Below, piece by piece: positions 44,401 through 56,700 of a stretch of DNA of 64,000 bases (positions are counted from its first letter, which is position 1; each line of letters starts with the position of its first letter). Position numbers and translations under genes: made by a program. The notes under the pieces are model-generated. The model saw only the letters and a program-made list of their open reading frames with translations, was not told the origin of the DNA and made no database searches. Origin of the DNA: Diplosphaera chodatii (lineage: Eukaryota; Chlorophyta; Trebouxiophyceae; Prasiolales; Stichococcaceae); NCBI GenBank assembly GCA_032358165.1, contig JAALGY010000057.1, positions 2,418,001 to 2,482,000 of the forward strand, read 5' to 3'.

Positions 44401-47400
44401 CTGAGCGTCGCAGCCCAGGAGCAGCTTGTCGCCAGACCCGCCAGGCTGGAAAAAAAAGTGGCAGCAGCATGTGGGAATCACAACACCCTTTGTTAGAATG
44501 CGTAAAGGGAGCTTGGTTTAAGGGGTTGCCACAAGACTTGTGGCATCCATACCTGGGCGTCAGCTGCATGGCCCATGTCCAGGGACTGCACAGAGTCCGC
44601 GGGGCCAACACGGCCGGAGCGGTCAGCGCCGCCGCCAGACGGGCCGCTGCCGCTGAAGCCGAAGGGCAGCTTGCCCAGCTGCCACTCCTTGATGCGTCGC
44701 GCCAGTGGGTTGTCCTGCAGAGCGCAGCAGCGACAATGAGATGCGTGCTTCTGACGGCACACCCACCACGCCATCTTCTGATTTGACCCCATACACACGC
44801 AGGAAAGTTGCGCACGCAACACAAAGCATACAACACCTCTGACAGGCAGCAGCAGTTAGCAGTCGGCATTTGACAGCAGAGTGTTGACCTGCATCAGTGT
44901 GCGCCAGGTGCCTGCGGCTTGGTCCTGCTGCGAGACGCCGGTTTCGCTGCCTGCCAACGAGTCGCCATCCTGAACAGGTCAACAAACACTTGAGGGCTTG
45001 TTCCTGCAGTCGCTGCTCAACACTCAGCTGATCCCCAAGCCACAGCAGCACTTTGAGGCTGCACACAAGAGCACCCCAAACTTGCAGCTGCTGCCAGTGT
45101 GACGACCTGCTGTGCTTTGTGGGTCTGCAAGGCTGGCAATCCAACGATGAGGCAGTCGAGTCTGTTGCAAGACCCACCTCGTCAGTGTCCTCTACGATGC
45201 AGTGGCGTCCCGCCCGGCCGGGGGCGGGCGCAGCAGGCAGCTGCTGCAGGGGCGCCTGCAGCGGCTGCTGTGACAGGTGCTGCTGCGGGGGCCCCCCGGG
45301 CTGCTGCCTGGCGGCGGCGCGCGCGGCGCGCGGCGGCTGCACGGGAAGCGAGGAGCCGCCGAAGCCGGGGCGGGGCACGGCCGCCGTGAGCGCCGCCGCC
45401 GCCGAGGCCGCGTCCTCTTCCCGGGCGCGCTTGTGCGGATGCCCGGCGCGCGACGAGCTGAAGGCGCCCGGAGCCTGCGGCACGGCGGCGGCGCCCGCGA
45501 TGCCAGCGCGGGCGGGGCTGCGGGCCCGGGAGGGGCTCGTCACCCGGGCGGGGGTGGTGCGGCCGTCGGCCGAGGGGCTGCCGCCGAAGGTCAGCGGCTC
45601 GGGCAGGCTGGACGTGAGCTGGCCGAACGCGAAGGCCGGGCCGCCGTCGGAGCCGCTGTCGTTGCCGCCGCCGCCGCTGTTGCCGCCGGCGGCTGCGCTG
45701 CCGCGGGGGGTGCCGGGCGCAGGGGGTGGCTTGCCGGCGGGCTGGCTGCCGCCGCCGCCGCCGCCGCCGCCGTTGCTGCCGGACGCCCTGCTGCCGCCCG
45801 CTTCTGGGCTGGGCGTGGGGGGCCGCTGCGCTGCGGGCGCCGGCGTCAGGGGCGCGGGCATGAGCTGCGGCGCCAGGCCCCAGCCGCCAGGGGCAGCGGC
45901 GGCGGCACCCGCTGCGTCGCCTGACGCGTACAGGCTGGCCAGCGCGTCTGGGTTGTAGCCCTGGAAGCCCTGCCGCGCATGAAGACATCTCGTTTATTGC
46001 CCAGTTGCACTGTGGAAATAGACACAAACTGACACAACGGAAGTGAAGCAGTTGCAGCAAGCTGGCACTGAGAAGGTGCTGAGCACCTGCAGCTGGCTGA
46101 GGCGGAGCTCAAAGTCGTCGGAGTCGGCGGCGGCGCGACCATCGTCGCTGCCCGCGTCCTCCCAGGGGGGCGGCAGCGCCGGAGCCTTGGCGCAGACGCA
46201 CACCAGCTGCTCCGTGCCGCCGCCGCCGCGGCCGCCGCCGCCGGCGCCGCTGCCGCCGGCCGCAGCGTTGCAGCGCGTGCACAGCTGGAACCCGGCTGCC
46301 GCGGGGCTGCGGTAGTACGCCCCCACGATCTGCAGACATGACCAGCAGCCGCCGCTCGGACGCCCATTCCATTGTTGGTGCCGAGGCCAGGGAGCCACTT
46401 GAAGCGGAGCAAACGACCTGGCAGCCATGACCTCCAGAAGCTCTACAGGGACTGTCGAAGATCGGGTTCGGTCCATAATTTGGACACGATGGGGCAACAC
46501 AAGTCACCTCCTGGCCGCAGTGGGAGCAGGTGAGGTAGAGGCCCGCCGCCTCGTCGGCATACACCGCCTCCTCGTGGTACGTGTACAGGTGCTCCGCAAA
46601 CTCCGAGGACGAGGGGAACGCGCAGTCGCACGGCGGGCACGCCCAGAAGGCTGCGTGGCGGTCGCCCCGCTCCTGCATTGAAGCAAGGACATGTGGTGGA
46701 GCGTCACTAGCGCACACCTTGGGCACAAGGTGTTTTGGCACAAGCAGGTGTGAGCCTCGAGGTGGGCGTCTCCATGAAGGCTGCAGCCGCTGAGAGGGCA
46801 GGGTCGAGCATTCTGCTTGCAGTGTGGCATGCAGACAGGCGGCTCACCTGCAGCAATCGCAGCGCGTGCGCCACCTCATGCGCGGCCTCGGCGCCCTGCT
46901 CCACGCGTGTGGCTGCAAGACAACTCAACACAGCCGCCCTCAGCTGGATGGTGCTGAGCATTCTCGTACACAGTCCACATCCCTATGAGGCAGCCTGCTT
47001 ACAGACAGGCGCAGGGCCGACCCTGGTCGACTCAGGCACCAGCAGGAAGCACTGCAGATGAGGCCATCAGCCGCCTGGCTGCCCAGCAGCGCTGTGCGTC
47101 AGTCGCTAGGCAAATCAGCAGTTTGCTGCAACTGATGAGACCCTCACCTCGCGCCAGGCGCCTGACGGGCACGGTCAGCAGGCGGCGCCGGCGGTCGGGC
47201 GGCAGCGCGGCCCAGTGCTGCCGCACGCTCTGGAAGCGCTGCAGGGGGGTGCGCTCGGGGCGGGAGGGGCCGCCGGGGCGCCTGCCGGACCGCTTGCGCG
47301 CGGCTGCAGCCCACTCCTGCGGGGTTGACACCAGCAGGATGGTGAGGGGATTGTTTGTGGTTCGCCAGTTTGTGCTTGTTGTGGCGAGACCACCAGGCCT

Positions 47401-50227
47401 GTTGCCGCCCAACCAAGCTGCTGGTGCCTGACCAGACCATGCTAGCCAGATGTTTGCACCTGCTAGCCCATGCTAGCTCTTGCTAAAACCTGCTGGCATA
47501 TGCAGTCAAATGCTAGCACAGTTCGCAGGGTGTTGGGAACACGAATGATGATCCAGGATATGATGGTCTGGTACAACATGTTGACAGTCACACTTTGAGC
47601 ATGGCAAGGTGCTCACCCGTGCGACTTCGTCCCACGGGCGCTCAACAGACAGCGGCGGGGGGCCGCCGTCCTGCACCGACACGCCGCCGCCGCCAAAGCT
47701 GCCGAGCTGCCCGCCGCCGACGCCGCCGCCGAGCATGCCGGGCGGCGGCAGCTGCGAGCCGGCGGACGCGTACGCCGCGCCATAGTTCGGCCCATAGGCG
47801 TACGGCCCGGGGTTGGCGACGCCGCTGCCGCCACGCCCATTCAGCTTCTGCAGCAGCCAGGCCGCCGTGGACTGCGTCTCTAGGCGGCGGGCGAGCTCCC
47901 GGCGCTCGGCTGCGGTGTAATTGCCGGCGGTGTACGCCCCCCCTTGGGCGCCGAAGCCAGCCGGCAGCCGGGCTGCGGCTGCCACGCTCTCCAGCACCTG
48001 GGTCGCCCAGGCGGGGGGCGCGGCTGCTGCGGCTACGCCGCTGCCGCGGCCGCTGCCGGGGGCGCCCGCTGCCTGTACCGCCAGGATCTCTGGCGCAAGC
48101 CTGCGCCCGACAACACCAGAACCTTTAACCCCGACTGCAGGCCTGATCCGACCATGGTCCACCACATCGAAGCAGCTGGCAGCAACTGGTTCATGTTCAT
48201 GTTTATCACTCTGAGGAACACAACGCTTCATGTTTCTGTTCAAGCCTACCAGACACCAGCTCGATTGACAGCCTTCGTTGATAGGCAGCCTGGGCATACT
48301 GTGTAGGCTCACCGCATGACTTGCTGCAGCAGGCGGGCGGCGCCGTCGGCCGGCGGCGCGGGCGTCTCCAGCAGCCGCGAGTACGTCTCCAGCGTGCGCG
48401 CCATCTGCGACAGCGCCGCCGCCTTCTCGGCGGCCAGCTCCGTCCAGCGCCCGCTGCTGGCCCACGCCGTGGCCTGCGCCATGATGTTCTGCATGCGCAC
48501 AGAGTAGCATGGTTGGCATGAGGTGTGAGGATATCCTCCAACAAGTGCGTCCGTGCGAGGGGTGCAGTGCCCAACAGCGAGCGACTAGTTCTTCACAATG
48601 GTCAGAGGGTGGGGACTGTCCTTGCTGCACAACAGTCTCAAGCCATGGACAGTCCCCACCCTCAAGCCATGCGCCTGAAGCATCTTGCTGTAGGGCATTG
48701 CAGGTCTCTGCTGCTCCGTCCTACCAAAACTGCACAGACAACAATATTCAAATGCAGCACGTGATTGGCAGTGCTGCACCTGGCAGCAGGGGTCAGCGGT
48801 CTGGTGGCCGGCGCTGGAGATGACGATGAGGGGCTCAAAGTCGGGGGACTTCAGCGGCGGGGGCGGCCGCAGCGCCGTGTCCGCCGCCGCGATGCCCGCG
48901 CGCAGCTGCGTGCGCATCTCCGCCACCGCTGCCTCGATGGAGCCGCCAGTCTGCGAGGGGTGAAAGCATGTCAAGCGGCAGGCAACCTTTGTGCTTTGCA
49001 TGTGAGACCAGCCGACAAAAGATGAACCATCTACATTTCAGGTGCAGCGCATGGGCGCCTGCTTGCTGTCATATCACTGCCTGCTCGCTGCGATGGAACG
49101 AGGGTGCGAAGCCTACCTGGCCGCGGCCATTCTCCACGAGCAGGTTGACGACGAGGGTGGCGCGCAGCGCTGCGCAGGACAGAGACGCCGGCGCTGCGTT
49201 TGTTGCCGCAGCCGCCGCTGACAGCGCCTCCCGCAGCAGCGCCAGCCGCTGCCCCAGGCCGCGCTCGCCGGCCATGTCATCCGAGCAGGCGGCCTCGTGG
49301 TACAGCAGCCGTGCCTACAACATCAATGCCATCCTGCTGCTCAAGGTCCATGCACGTCAGACCCAGTGTTGCCACGATGATCTGCTGTGGGGTGTGGCTG
49401 CACCAAACTGATAGTGGTGTATTTGCGATCAAGTTCATGCGTTTCCCGCTGTCGCTGCGTATGATAAACCAAGCCAGCAGAAGGGCAGGGTTGCATGCGT
49501 TGCGCCGCAAGCGCCGACCGCACTAACAGCAGGGGAGATCTACTAACCAAGTAGCGATGCGGCAGCTCCGAGTGAGGGTGCTCCTTCGCCAGCTCCTTGA
49601 ACGCTGCCCGCGCCTTGGCCCTGGACGACCAGCAAGACGTCATGGATGGGACTGGCTGGACAGATAAGCATTGCCCCACCGACGCCCAAACCGGGTGTAG
49701 CGCATCTTGAGTCCCGGCAAACCAGCCATACTAGCCATCGAGGACCGTTGCGTGCGGTTTGTATGAGCATTTTCGCCACCAGCAGCCGATGAGCGCAAAA
49801 AGGTGCACCGAAAGGACCCTTGAAGCTCGTGGCTGAGTTGCCCCTTGCTCGTTCGGTCACCATGCGCACCCATGCATGCCTTCGACACAGAATGCAGGGC
49901 GACATGGACTTGCGGCCAGTCGTTGCCCAGCACCCGAGGCTGCACTCCCACATCACAGTGTGCCACGAGGGCGTTCGATGCTGACCTGGACACCGTGTTG
50001 GTGTTCAGCATGCGCAGGATGGCGGCGCAGTCCGTCTCTGCATTGTGCTGCATCTGCATGCTGTCGCTGCATTGCTGGCTGCTATCTTGGGCAGATGTCT
50101 GTGCAGTGCTGGCTGGGTCTGCCTGTACTGGCATCTGGGCCGCCTGGCTGCCGGCCCCAGCATTGGGAACCAATTCCTGCTGATCGGCAGGCGCCGCTGC
50201 GGGCGCTGCCTTCTTCTTGCGCGCCAT
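32435..50227 (-). CDS. Giant USP-like protein with DUF627/DUF629 region, UIM, RanBP2-like and CCCH zinc fingers (probable pseudo-deubiquitinase)
   Basis: Some 39 exons over 17.8 kb. From the N-terminus: MARKKKAAPAAAPAD (50227); TPR-like DUF627 segments FKELAKEHPHSELPHRYL (about 49590) and the exon at 49314-49118; the plant-family block RFQSVRQHWAALPPDRRRRL (about 47220); a C2H2 finger (CPPCDCAF to HLYTYH, about 46610-46680); long Gly/Pro/Gln-rich stretches; helical exons from 43870 to 38725, including LRWVYGGLACAQNLDFLERQ (42198-42293); a UIM (about 37735-37785); a RanBP2-like finger; a CCCH finger; a 285-residue Gln/Pro/Gly-rich linker (35637-34804); and a USP-like end (LEALAAALWALPQLR, GYHLAAVVV, RLQPLVLLYAAA, stop at 32435). 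Phases were checked at key joins (36812/37050, 35835/35638, 34804/34591), supporting one gene. The USP Cys box has no Cys, so catalysis is unlikely. Confidence 0.8.
33011..33027 (-). repeat. Telomere-like TTTAGGG pair at a USP-like gene intron donor
   Basis: On the minus strand the exon ending AFPRALL runs into CTAGGGTTTAGGGTTTG, again placing TTTAGGG units at the exon/intron border. Related words lie at about 40390 (ggggttaggg) and 40910 (gagtttagggg), also at intron starts or ends. Confidence 0.75.
36746..36808 (-). other. CCCH zinc-finger coding segment in the USP-like gene
   Basis: CRDWVRGRCQYGSRCHFSH fits C-x7-C-x5-C-x3-H exactly, the spacing of RNA-binding CCCH fingers. It begins an exon joined in phase 0 to the RanBP2-like exon (CSCGQ / VGPC). 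Confidence 0.92.
37000..37070 (-). other. RanBP2/NZF-like zinc-finger coding segment in the USP-like gene
   Basis: HWLCDCGRENALWDRCSCGQ keeps the W, the Asn and four Cys of RanBP2-type fingers, but both Cys pairs are C-x-C rather than C-x2-4-C. Such fingers bind either RNA or ubiquitin; which applies here is open. Confidence 0.75.
37620..37655. repeat. 16-bp direct duplication in intron
   Basis: gtcgatggtgaacccc occurs twice in a row just inside the intron after the UIM exon (donor GTAGGC at about 37673). Likely recent slippage. Confidence 0.85.
37735..37785 (-). other. Ubiquitin-interacting motif (UIM) coding segment in the USP-like gene
   Basis: AEEAELRAAIEASLLDALP matches the UIM consensus: an acidic lead, then hydrophobic-x-x-Ala-x-x-x-Ser-x-x-acidic (L..A...S..D). 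It lies on the exon at 37812-37674. Confidence 0.8.
41985..42190. repeat. 60-bp minisatellite, about 3.4 copies, in USP-like gene intron
   Basis: Each 60-bp unit contains ggcgagccactgggtcagca and agctggagccgct, with boundaries at 41985, 42045, 42105 and 42165; copies differ at a few bases. It begins at the donor (GTACTGCC) after the exon ending FLERQAE at 42198. Because 60 is a multiple of three it is open on the plus strand, but there is no sign of coding. Confidence 0.95.
44115..44245 (-). repeat. Polyglutamine-coding CAG/CTG tract in USP-like gene
   Basis: A minus-strand exon encodes long interrupted Gln runs (for example QQQQQMQQQQQQLQQQQQ). Shorter Gln tracts are encoded at about 35281-35310 and 38070-38115 of the same gene. 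Confidence 0.9.
48605..48663. repeat. 17-bp perfect inverted repeat (hairpin) in USP-like gene intron
   Basis: gagggtggggactgtcc (48605-48621) and its exact complement ggacagtccccaccctc (48647-48663) are separated by 25 nt. The right arm is also flanked by a direct repeat, ctcaagccatg. It lies between exons ending at 48312 and 48784. Confidence 0.95.
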
Positions 50228-50759
50228 GCTGCGCCCCTGCTGCCAGCCCCAATGGCAGTGGTGCAGCCTCCAGTGCTACTGCAGCACCTGCACCGCGGGG
50301 GTGCTGGCGCGGCGCATAGCCGCACGCCTGACCTGTCCAATGTATCGGGCGCAGCCGATCGATGCGATCTGTGCCTCGGACGAAGCAGGAACCAGTGAGG
50401 CGGGCCGATTAGATTTGCTTAGCTCAAGGGTTAGCCACACTAGGCAGTTGTTGGCGGCCGTTCCAGCGGCACCTCGGAAGCACGAACCCCAACGTTGCGA
50501 GCTGACCAGTCTGGCGCTGCGCACGGCCCTCAAGCAGGCTTGCTGTGGGTCTGTGCCGACGAGGGCGCATGGGAGGTGCTGACTGGCAGAGAGGATAACA
50601 TTAGGGGTGGCAAGGACCTGCCTGCCTGAAAGTCACGGTTTAGCAAGTCAAGCAACGGCGGTACTGCGTACTCCAGCCGCCTCGTCGGCACAATCCTGCC
50701 ACAGCCGCTCCTAGCAGCGCTTTCACAAGCAGCATGCTCTCACACGCTGGACTATAATC
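50228..50759. promoter_or_regulatory. Divergent promoter region between USP-like and receptor-kinase genes
   Basis: 532 bp separate the two start codons on opposite strands, so both core promoters should lie here. A weak TATA-like word, ctataatc, is at about 50752, too near the plus-strand ATG to be its TATA box. No repeated operator seen. Confidence 0.4.
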
Positions 50760-53700
50760 ATGCAATCCAGATGCACACCCCGCCGCGAGCAGTATCGGCG
50801 GGATCGGATAGGCTGTCAGACCTGGCTCTGGACGGTCTGCCTATCGCTGCTTACGACCAGCTTGCTGCACAGTGCGGCAGATGCTGCCAGCAGCTCAAGC
50901 GCTCGAACGCTGCTGCAGCAAGCTTCCAGTGATGCCACCGATGCCATCGAGGAGCGCATCTATCAGGTACGGTGTGAACTGTCCCCAATGCCGGCATGCT
51001 GCTGTTCGCGTGCAATGCACGCCTGCTGCTGTTCGCGTGCAATGCACGCCTGCTGCGCAAACTGCATAGCATGGCCTGATGTAGTCCATTGAGGCTCGTG
51101 CTTCTGATAACACAGGCTCTGCTCCAGGACATCAGCCAGCGAGCTGGCAACGGCAGGTGGGCCTTGGCAGGCAGCCTTGGTGGCACACCACCAGGCCAGG
51201 CATGCGCACGGCAGGTGGTTTTCAGGGTTGCAGACGCCGGCAGCCGCACACTGCTGGCAGGCATCCAGCTGACCAACAACCTGCAGGTGCTCAGCCAGGG
51301 CAGCGGCCTGTTTGAGCCACACAAATGCAGACCCGCATTTCCACGGCTAATGCAGGTGTGATTACAGCGAGTATGACACCACTGCGTGACTATCATACTT
51401 CCGTATGTGCAGGATGCTCTAGCAGGATGGACGCTGACATTCAACTACAATGCCAGCGCTGTCACAATCAACAGCATTGATGGTGCAATACTGCAGGTAA
51501 AAGCAAGCATTCAACCCTCCACAGTGCAATATCAGTTGCCCAGAACAGGCAACACATCTCATCGGAGATATGTATGGTGCAGTTCAAGGGGCTTGGCAGC
51601 GGCGCAACTGCCAGCCTGGCCGCCAACAGCGGCAACAGTATTCGAAGCAGTGGCAGTGCCATCTTGATGCTGGAGCTGGGGTACTCTAGTACTGTAGGTA
51701 ACCGCCTGGGGCAGCCTGCAAGGGGCAGCGCAGATGGTAGCACTCAGACCCCAGCAGACCTGCTGGCACTGAGCAGCCTCAGCCTTGGTGGCAGCGCCTG
51801 CAGCAGGTACAACAGCACAGCTTTCAACGACGTGCTGTGTAGCGGCGGCGCTGGCGGTGGCGACGCGGGCAGCAGGACAACCGAGGCTGCACAGGCTGCA
51901 CTCAGCGACGCCAGCGGTGGCTGTGGCATAGCCTTCTGCTGTGGCGAGCAGCTCATGCTGCCAGGGGATGCAGCCACAACGGTGCGGCAGCTGCTCGCGC
52001 CGCTGCGGGCGGCAGCCAGCGCGCCAACGACGGGCCCAGTCGACAGTGCCGCCGCTGATGCCCCGCTTGCTGATGCGCCTGCGCCCTCTCCGCAACTGCC
52101 GGCTAAGCGCACCCCAGCTGCAGCTCCCAAGCCGGTGCCCGCCCCTGCACCGGAGCCGGCTCCTGCGCCTGAGCCATCTCCAGCAACCCCAGCAAAGGCA
52201 CCAACGAAGGCACCAGCAAAGTCACCAGCAAAGCCTGCACTGGCACCCGCCCCTGCACCAGAGCTGGCACCTGCCCCTGAGCCATCGCCTGAGCCCGCGG
52301 TCAGGGCACCAGCAAAGGCACCAGCAAAGCCCGTGCCAGCCCCCGCTCCCGCCCCTGAGCCATCAGCAACGGCCCCCGAAGGAGCACCGCCAGAGCCTCC
52401 ATCACCCCCATCGCCTGACCAGGGCCCGCCGCCGGAGCCCAGCATGCCCCCGCCTGCCAAGCCCTCATCAAAACCCTCAAAGCCTAGCAGGTGTCGAAAC
52501 CTATGTCTTTTCTGTATGCTTGCGCTGATGAGGCCTCGACAGTGCAATGCTATGGTCTGATTGCCTCTGGACACGACGAGTGCAACCTTCCTGCATTCAG
52601 GAAACGGCTGTCACCACCGTCGGAACCGAGACAGAGCAACCCGCCGCCGGCACCCAAGGCCCTCAGCCCTGCTCAGAGCCTGCCGTCCAGCGACAAAACC
52701 ATCCCCAGCCCGCCGCTGATCGTGTTCGAGCCCACCTTCCCCAATGCGCTCGCGCCCGACCCGGGGCTTGCCCAGCTCGACAGCGGCAGCGGCTCCAGCC
52801 TCTCGGGCGGCGCCAAGGCCGGCATCGCTATCGGCGTGCTGTTTGGTAGGTGGCCTCGTTGGTAGCATTGACCGTCCAGAAAGCATCCGCACTAGGCTCA
52901 GACGCACCGTGTGCCTCTGCTCAACATTTAGCGCGTTGTGTATCACATGCCCATCATGGGTGCCCCTCTGCCAGCCACCATGCTCAAAGAAGCTTGCACT
53001 GCTGCAGGCATCATTGCAGCAATTGTGCTGGTGGCGTTCCTGTGCCGCTGCTTTACGGTGTGGCAGGCAGTGCACGCCAACCGACAGGCCGCCAACCTAT
53101 TTGACAGCGATGCCACCCCCCGCAGCCGCCGCCAGTTCCTGCCGGCCAGAGGCGCGCACAAGAGCTCAACATCCTACCAAAGCTCCCCGGCGGTAGGGAC
53201 ATGTGCCAATGCACCCCGAGTATGCATGCACAACTGCAGGTCCACAAATGGTTTTTGTTAGCTTGGGTAAAGTTTGTCTGAGTGGTCTTTTTCTTGCTTT
53301 GCCAGGGCACCTTCACATCGGTGAACGTAAACAAAGGGGCCAGCCAACAGGGGGCGCCCAAGGAGATGCTCATCGCGCGAACAGTCGATGTCACTGCGCA
53401 AGCAGTGCGTAGCCTGCATGGAACACTTTGCCCAGTAGCCTTATGCATGTCTCTGCTCTCCTTGTCGGGTCGGTGTTTATGTGCACAGTGTGAGATAGTC
53501 GTCTGCGCCTACCAGGTTGCAGCAGGAAGGCTGCCATCTCCGGCGCCACTGTGGGGCCCTGCACCGTCCCTGCCCTCGCGACTGCCGTCAGTCCAGCCAT
53601 CTGAGACTGGTGCGCTCGCACATGCCCAAACTGGTGTAGTAGTAGGTCCTGTAATTGGCATATACCATATATGGCTGCAGAAGTCCACCCCCACTCCCTG

Positions 53701-56700
53701 TCTTGTACAGGGGAGGTGCCACCATGGCACCCCAGACATGCAGCCCTAGCTGCTGCCGGCGCAAAGCGGGGTGCCAAGGGCGCAGCCAAGGCACAGCCCA
53801 GGGGAGCAGCGCCGCAGCCCAGGCGCCCAGTGCCCAAAGCGTACGGCTGGGAGCAGGGTGCCCCATCGCTGGGGGAGCCGCCCCCGCTGCCGAGCAACAT
53901 CCAAAGCCGCCGCCAGCAGGTGGAGCATGAAACGAGTGCTTCACATTCCGCTGACGTTGGTACACCCTTGTGCAGTGGTCCACCAGACTCAGGCGATATC
54001 TGACACATGCGGTGCCGAGCATGATGCGCCTTTGTGCAGGCATGGCGAACTTTTTCCATGGCAGTTTGTATACCTTGGCTGCTGCAGTCGTGCTCGTGAC
54101 TCCATCAATATGTTGTCTGCTTCTGCAGAGTCAGCGGCGCCGGACACCCGGTGTGTCTCGGCAGGGCAGCAACGCCAGCTCCATCGAGGGGGTGCCGGTG
54201 CAGGAGCAGCTGCAGGCGCCCATCAACCTGGCCAACCTTTCAGGGTGCCAGGCCTGCACCTGATCTGCAGCTCACATGCATGAGGCTATCAGGCACCTGA
54301 GCTCAGAGTTGAGAAGTGCACGCATGGACGTGGTGTGCATGATCAAAGGATCATGCTGGGGCTGGCCGCGGTGTGTCAGGAGTACAACGACATGACATGG
54401 ATGCGGCATTGCAGGCTGGACCCGCTGCGGCTGTGGCAGCCGCCGCAGGGCAGCAACGGCTTGGAGGCGCGGCACATGGCGCCCTGGGCTGAGGAGGGCG
54501 GCCTGCCCCACGGCGGCGCCGGGCCAATGTCCCTAAATGCAGGTCAGATGGCTCTCCAAGCCCATGACACATTGGCTTATCTTGGCACTCGCACCTGCAT
54601 ACTGTGCCTCGAACCGCACCCGCCACATTCATCGTATGCTGTGGAGAATGTTGCCAAGAGCTCCTTGTGAGGTTTAGCAGTTGCCACATGTCAGGATCGG
54701 ACGACACAGCGGAGCTGCCGCCGGGCACGTGCATCGCGGTGCAGCTGGATGCGCGCGGCGGCCGCCTGCATGATTGGCTCAACCGCAAGGTCACAGGTGC
54801 AGATCACATATCCCTCCTGCGGACAAAATCCATACTGTGCCGAAGCACCTTGGCCTCAGGTGAAGTGGTCTGTGTGCAAGCAAAAAAGAAGCCGTGCATC
54901 TGCAGACCAAGCCAGAGTCCAGGAGAGTGTAGGGCAGTCTTCCACCTTCATATGCAGGTAGCCCCAACACGCTGGCGCAGCTGGCACGTGCAGCGGCTGC
55001 GGCTGCGGCCGCTGGGGACCGGCGCTCGCCCAACGGCGGCCGAGCGTCCCCAGCTGTTGGGGTGTTCAAGCCTCAGGAGGGCCACCACCCCTCCCGCGTC
55101 ACCAGCGGCCACAACTCCCTGGACGTGAGTAAGCTAGCACAGCAGGTCACCTGCAACACAGTGTAGAACCTGCCATACCTACACCGCTTATGACGCAAAA
55201 CAGGCATGGGGCAACATATGGTCTGACATACATGGAAATTTGTTACTAGCAGCGTGCTTGCATGTGTTTGGCACAGGCAGCATTTGCAGCTTGCTCACGA
55301 GACTGTGGATCATGTTGCATCATCTTTTGGCAGGAGAAGCGCCTAGGCAACATGCTGGCCCGCGGCGCGGGCCTGGGCAGCTTTGGGGAACGCCAGCAGG
55401 GCGGCCCCTCCAACCCCGACACCCCATCCACTGGCCGGGTGCGTTGCAAGGATTTAAACAGTCATGCTTGTTATGACTTGGCTTTACAGCCTACTGCCAT
55501 ATGTAGAGGTCCTAGGTCTGCTTGGGTGATCACACTCACCATGTCCAGCTGCAGAACTCAGAGCAGACAAAAGCTGGCTCTGCTATCAGAGTGACGACTC
55601 AGTGGCACCGTGGAAGACAAGCGCACTGACGAACATCCCATTGACCAGCTCTACCCATTTATCAGCAGGCATGTCACGAGATCGACTTTGCCAACCAGAT
55701 CATCCTGGACGAGCGCATTGGCAGCGGTGCCTTTGGCAGCGTGTATCGAGGTGAGCTGTGAGCAGCATTGTGGTCGTGGTGAACGACTGGCATGCTTCAA
55801 CTTGGCCCTGCCTGCAGCCCCAGCGCAGTCAGTGCAGCGCAGCACTGTGAGCATGTTATGTTTTGCTGCGGCTGATCAATACTGCCACTACTTCAGGCAA
55901 ATGGCAGGGCGCCCCGGTGGCCGTCAAGGTCATGCTAAGCCAGGCGTTCGCAGACGACGATGGATCCTACGAGAGCTTCCAGCAGGAGGTCAAGGTGCAC
56001 ATCGGTGGCGTCTCTGCTGCCATGCTTCACACATGAGGCTCTGAAGGATGACACGAAAGACGGGAGTGCTGGCCTTGTTCACGCAGCTGCAGAGTCAGGC
56101 ACAAATGCAGATGACTGACCATCATGCTCGTGCAAAACCAGCATGTTGCTACCAAGGTCTCAGACTAATCGCTGGGAAGTATTTATGGTGGCTTTACATG
56201 GGTCCTGAAGGAGTTCTCTTATTCAGAGCAACTCATTGCAACTGGAAGAAGTCCATCATTTCCGCAGCGGCCTCCAATGATGCGCTCGCTCTCTTGCTGC
56301 CACGTCCCAGGTGCTGAGCGGGCTGCAGCACGACCGCATCATCTGCCTGCTGGGCGCGTGCCTGGTGCCGCCGCACGTGTGCCTGGTGGAGGAGCTGGCG
56401 GAGGGGTCCCTGTACGCGCGGCTCCACCCCCACGGCGCAGGTCCGCACCTTGAAATTTTGGTATTTCAGACAGCAAATACACTTCCCTTCCGGAGGAGCT
56501 GGCGGAGGGGGCCCTGCACGCGCCTCTCCACCCCCACGGCGCAGGTCCGCATCGCACGGCACTTCTGTTGTGATACCAGCAGGCCAGCGGGTGACCACAA
56601 GACGCTGCTGTTTGCCTGTCACGGCCATGGTAGAGCCTACTGTTGTGAGGTGGATGGCACATGGCTTGGCGCTCTCACTTGCGGATGGCCTGGCAATTAA

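Noticed and set aside
43577..45958. Plus-strand Cys-rich and Ala-rich open frames of about 300 codons
   Set aside because: They are antisense to CAG/Gln-rich and Gly/Ser-rich exons. Runs of Cys or Leu are the complement of polyglutamine codons.
51744..52574. 276-codon minus-strand Gly/Ala-rich frame
   Set aside because: Antisense of the Pro/Ala-rich stalk of the receptor kinase.
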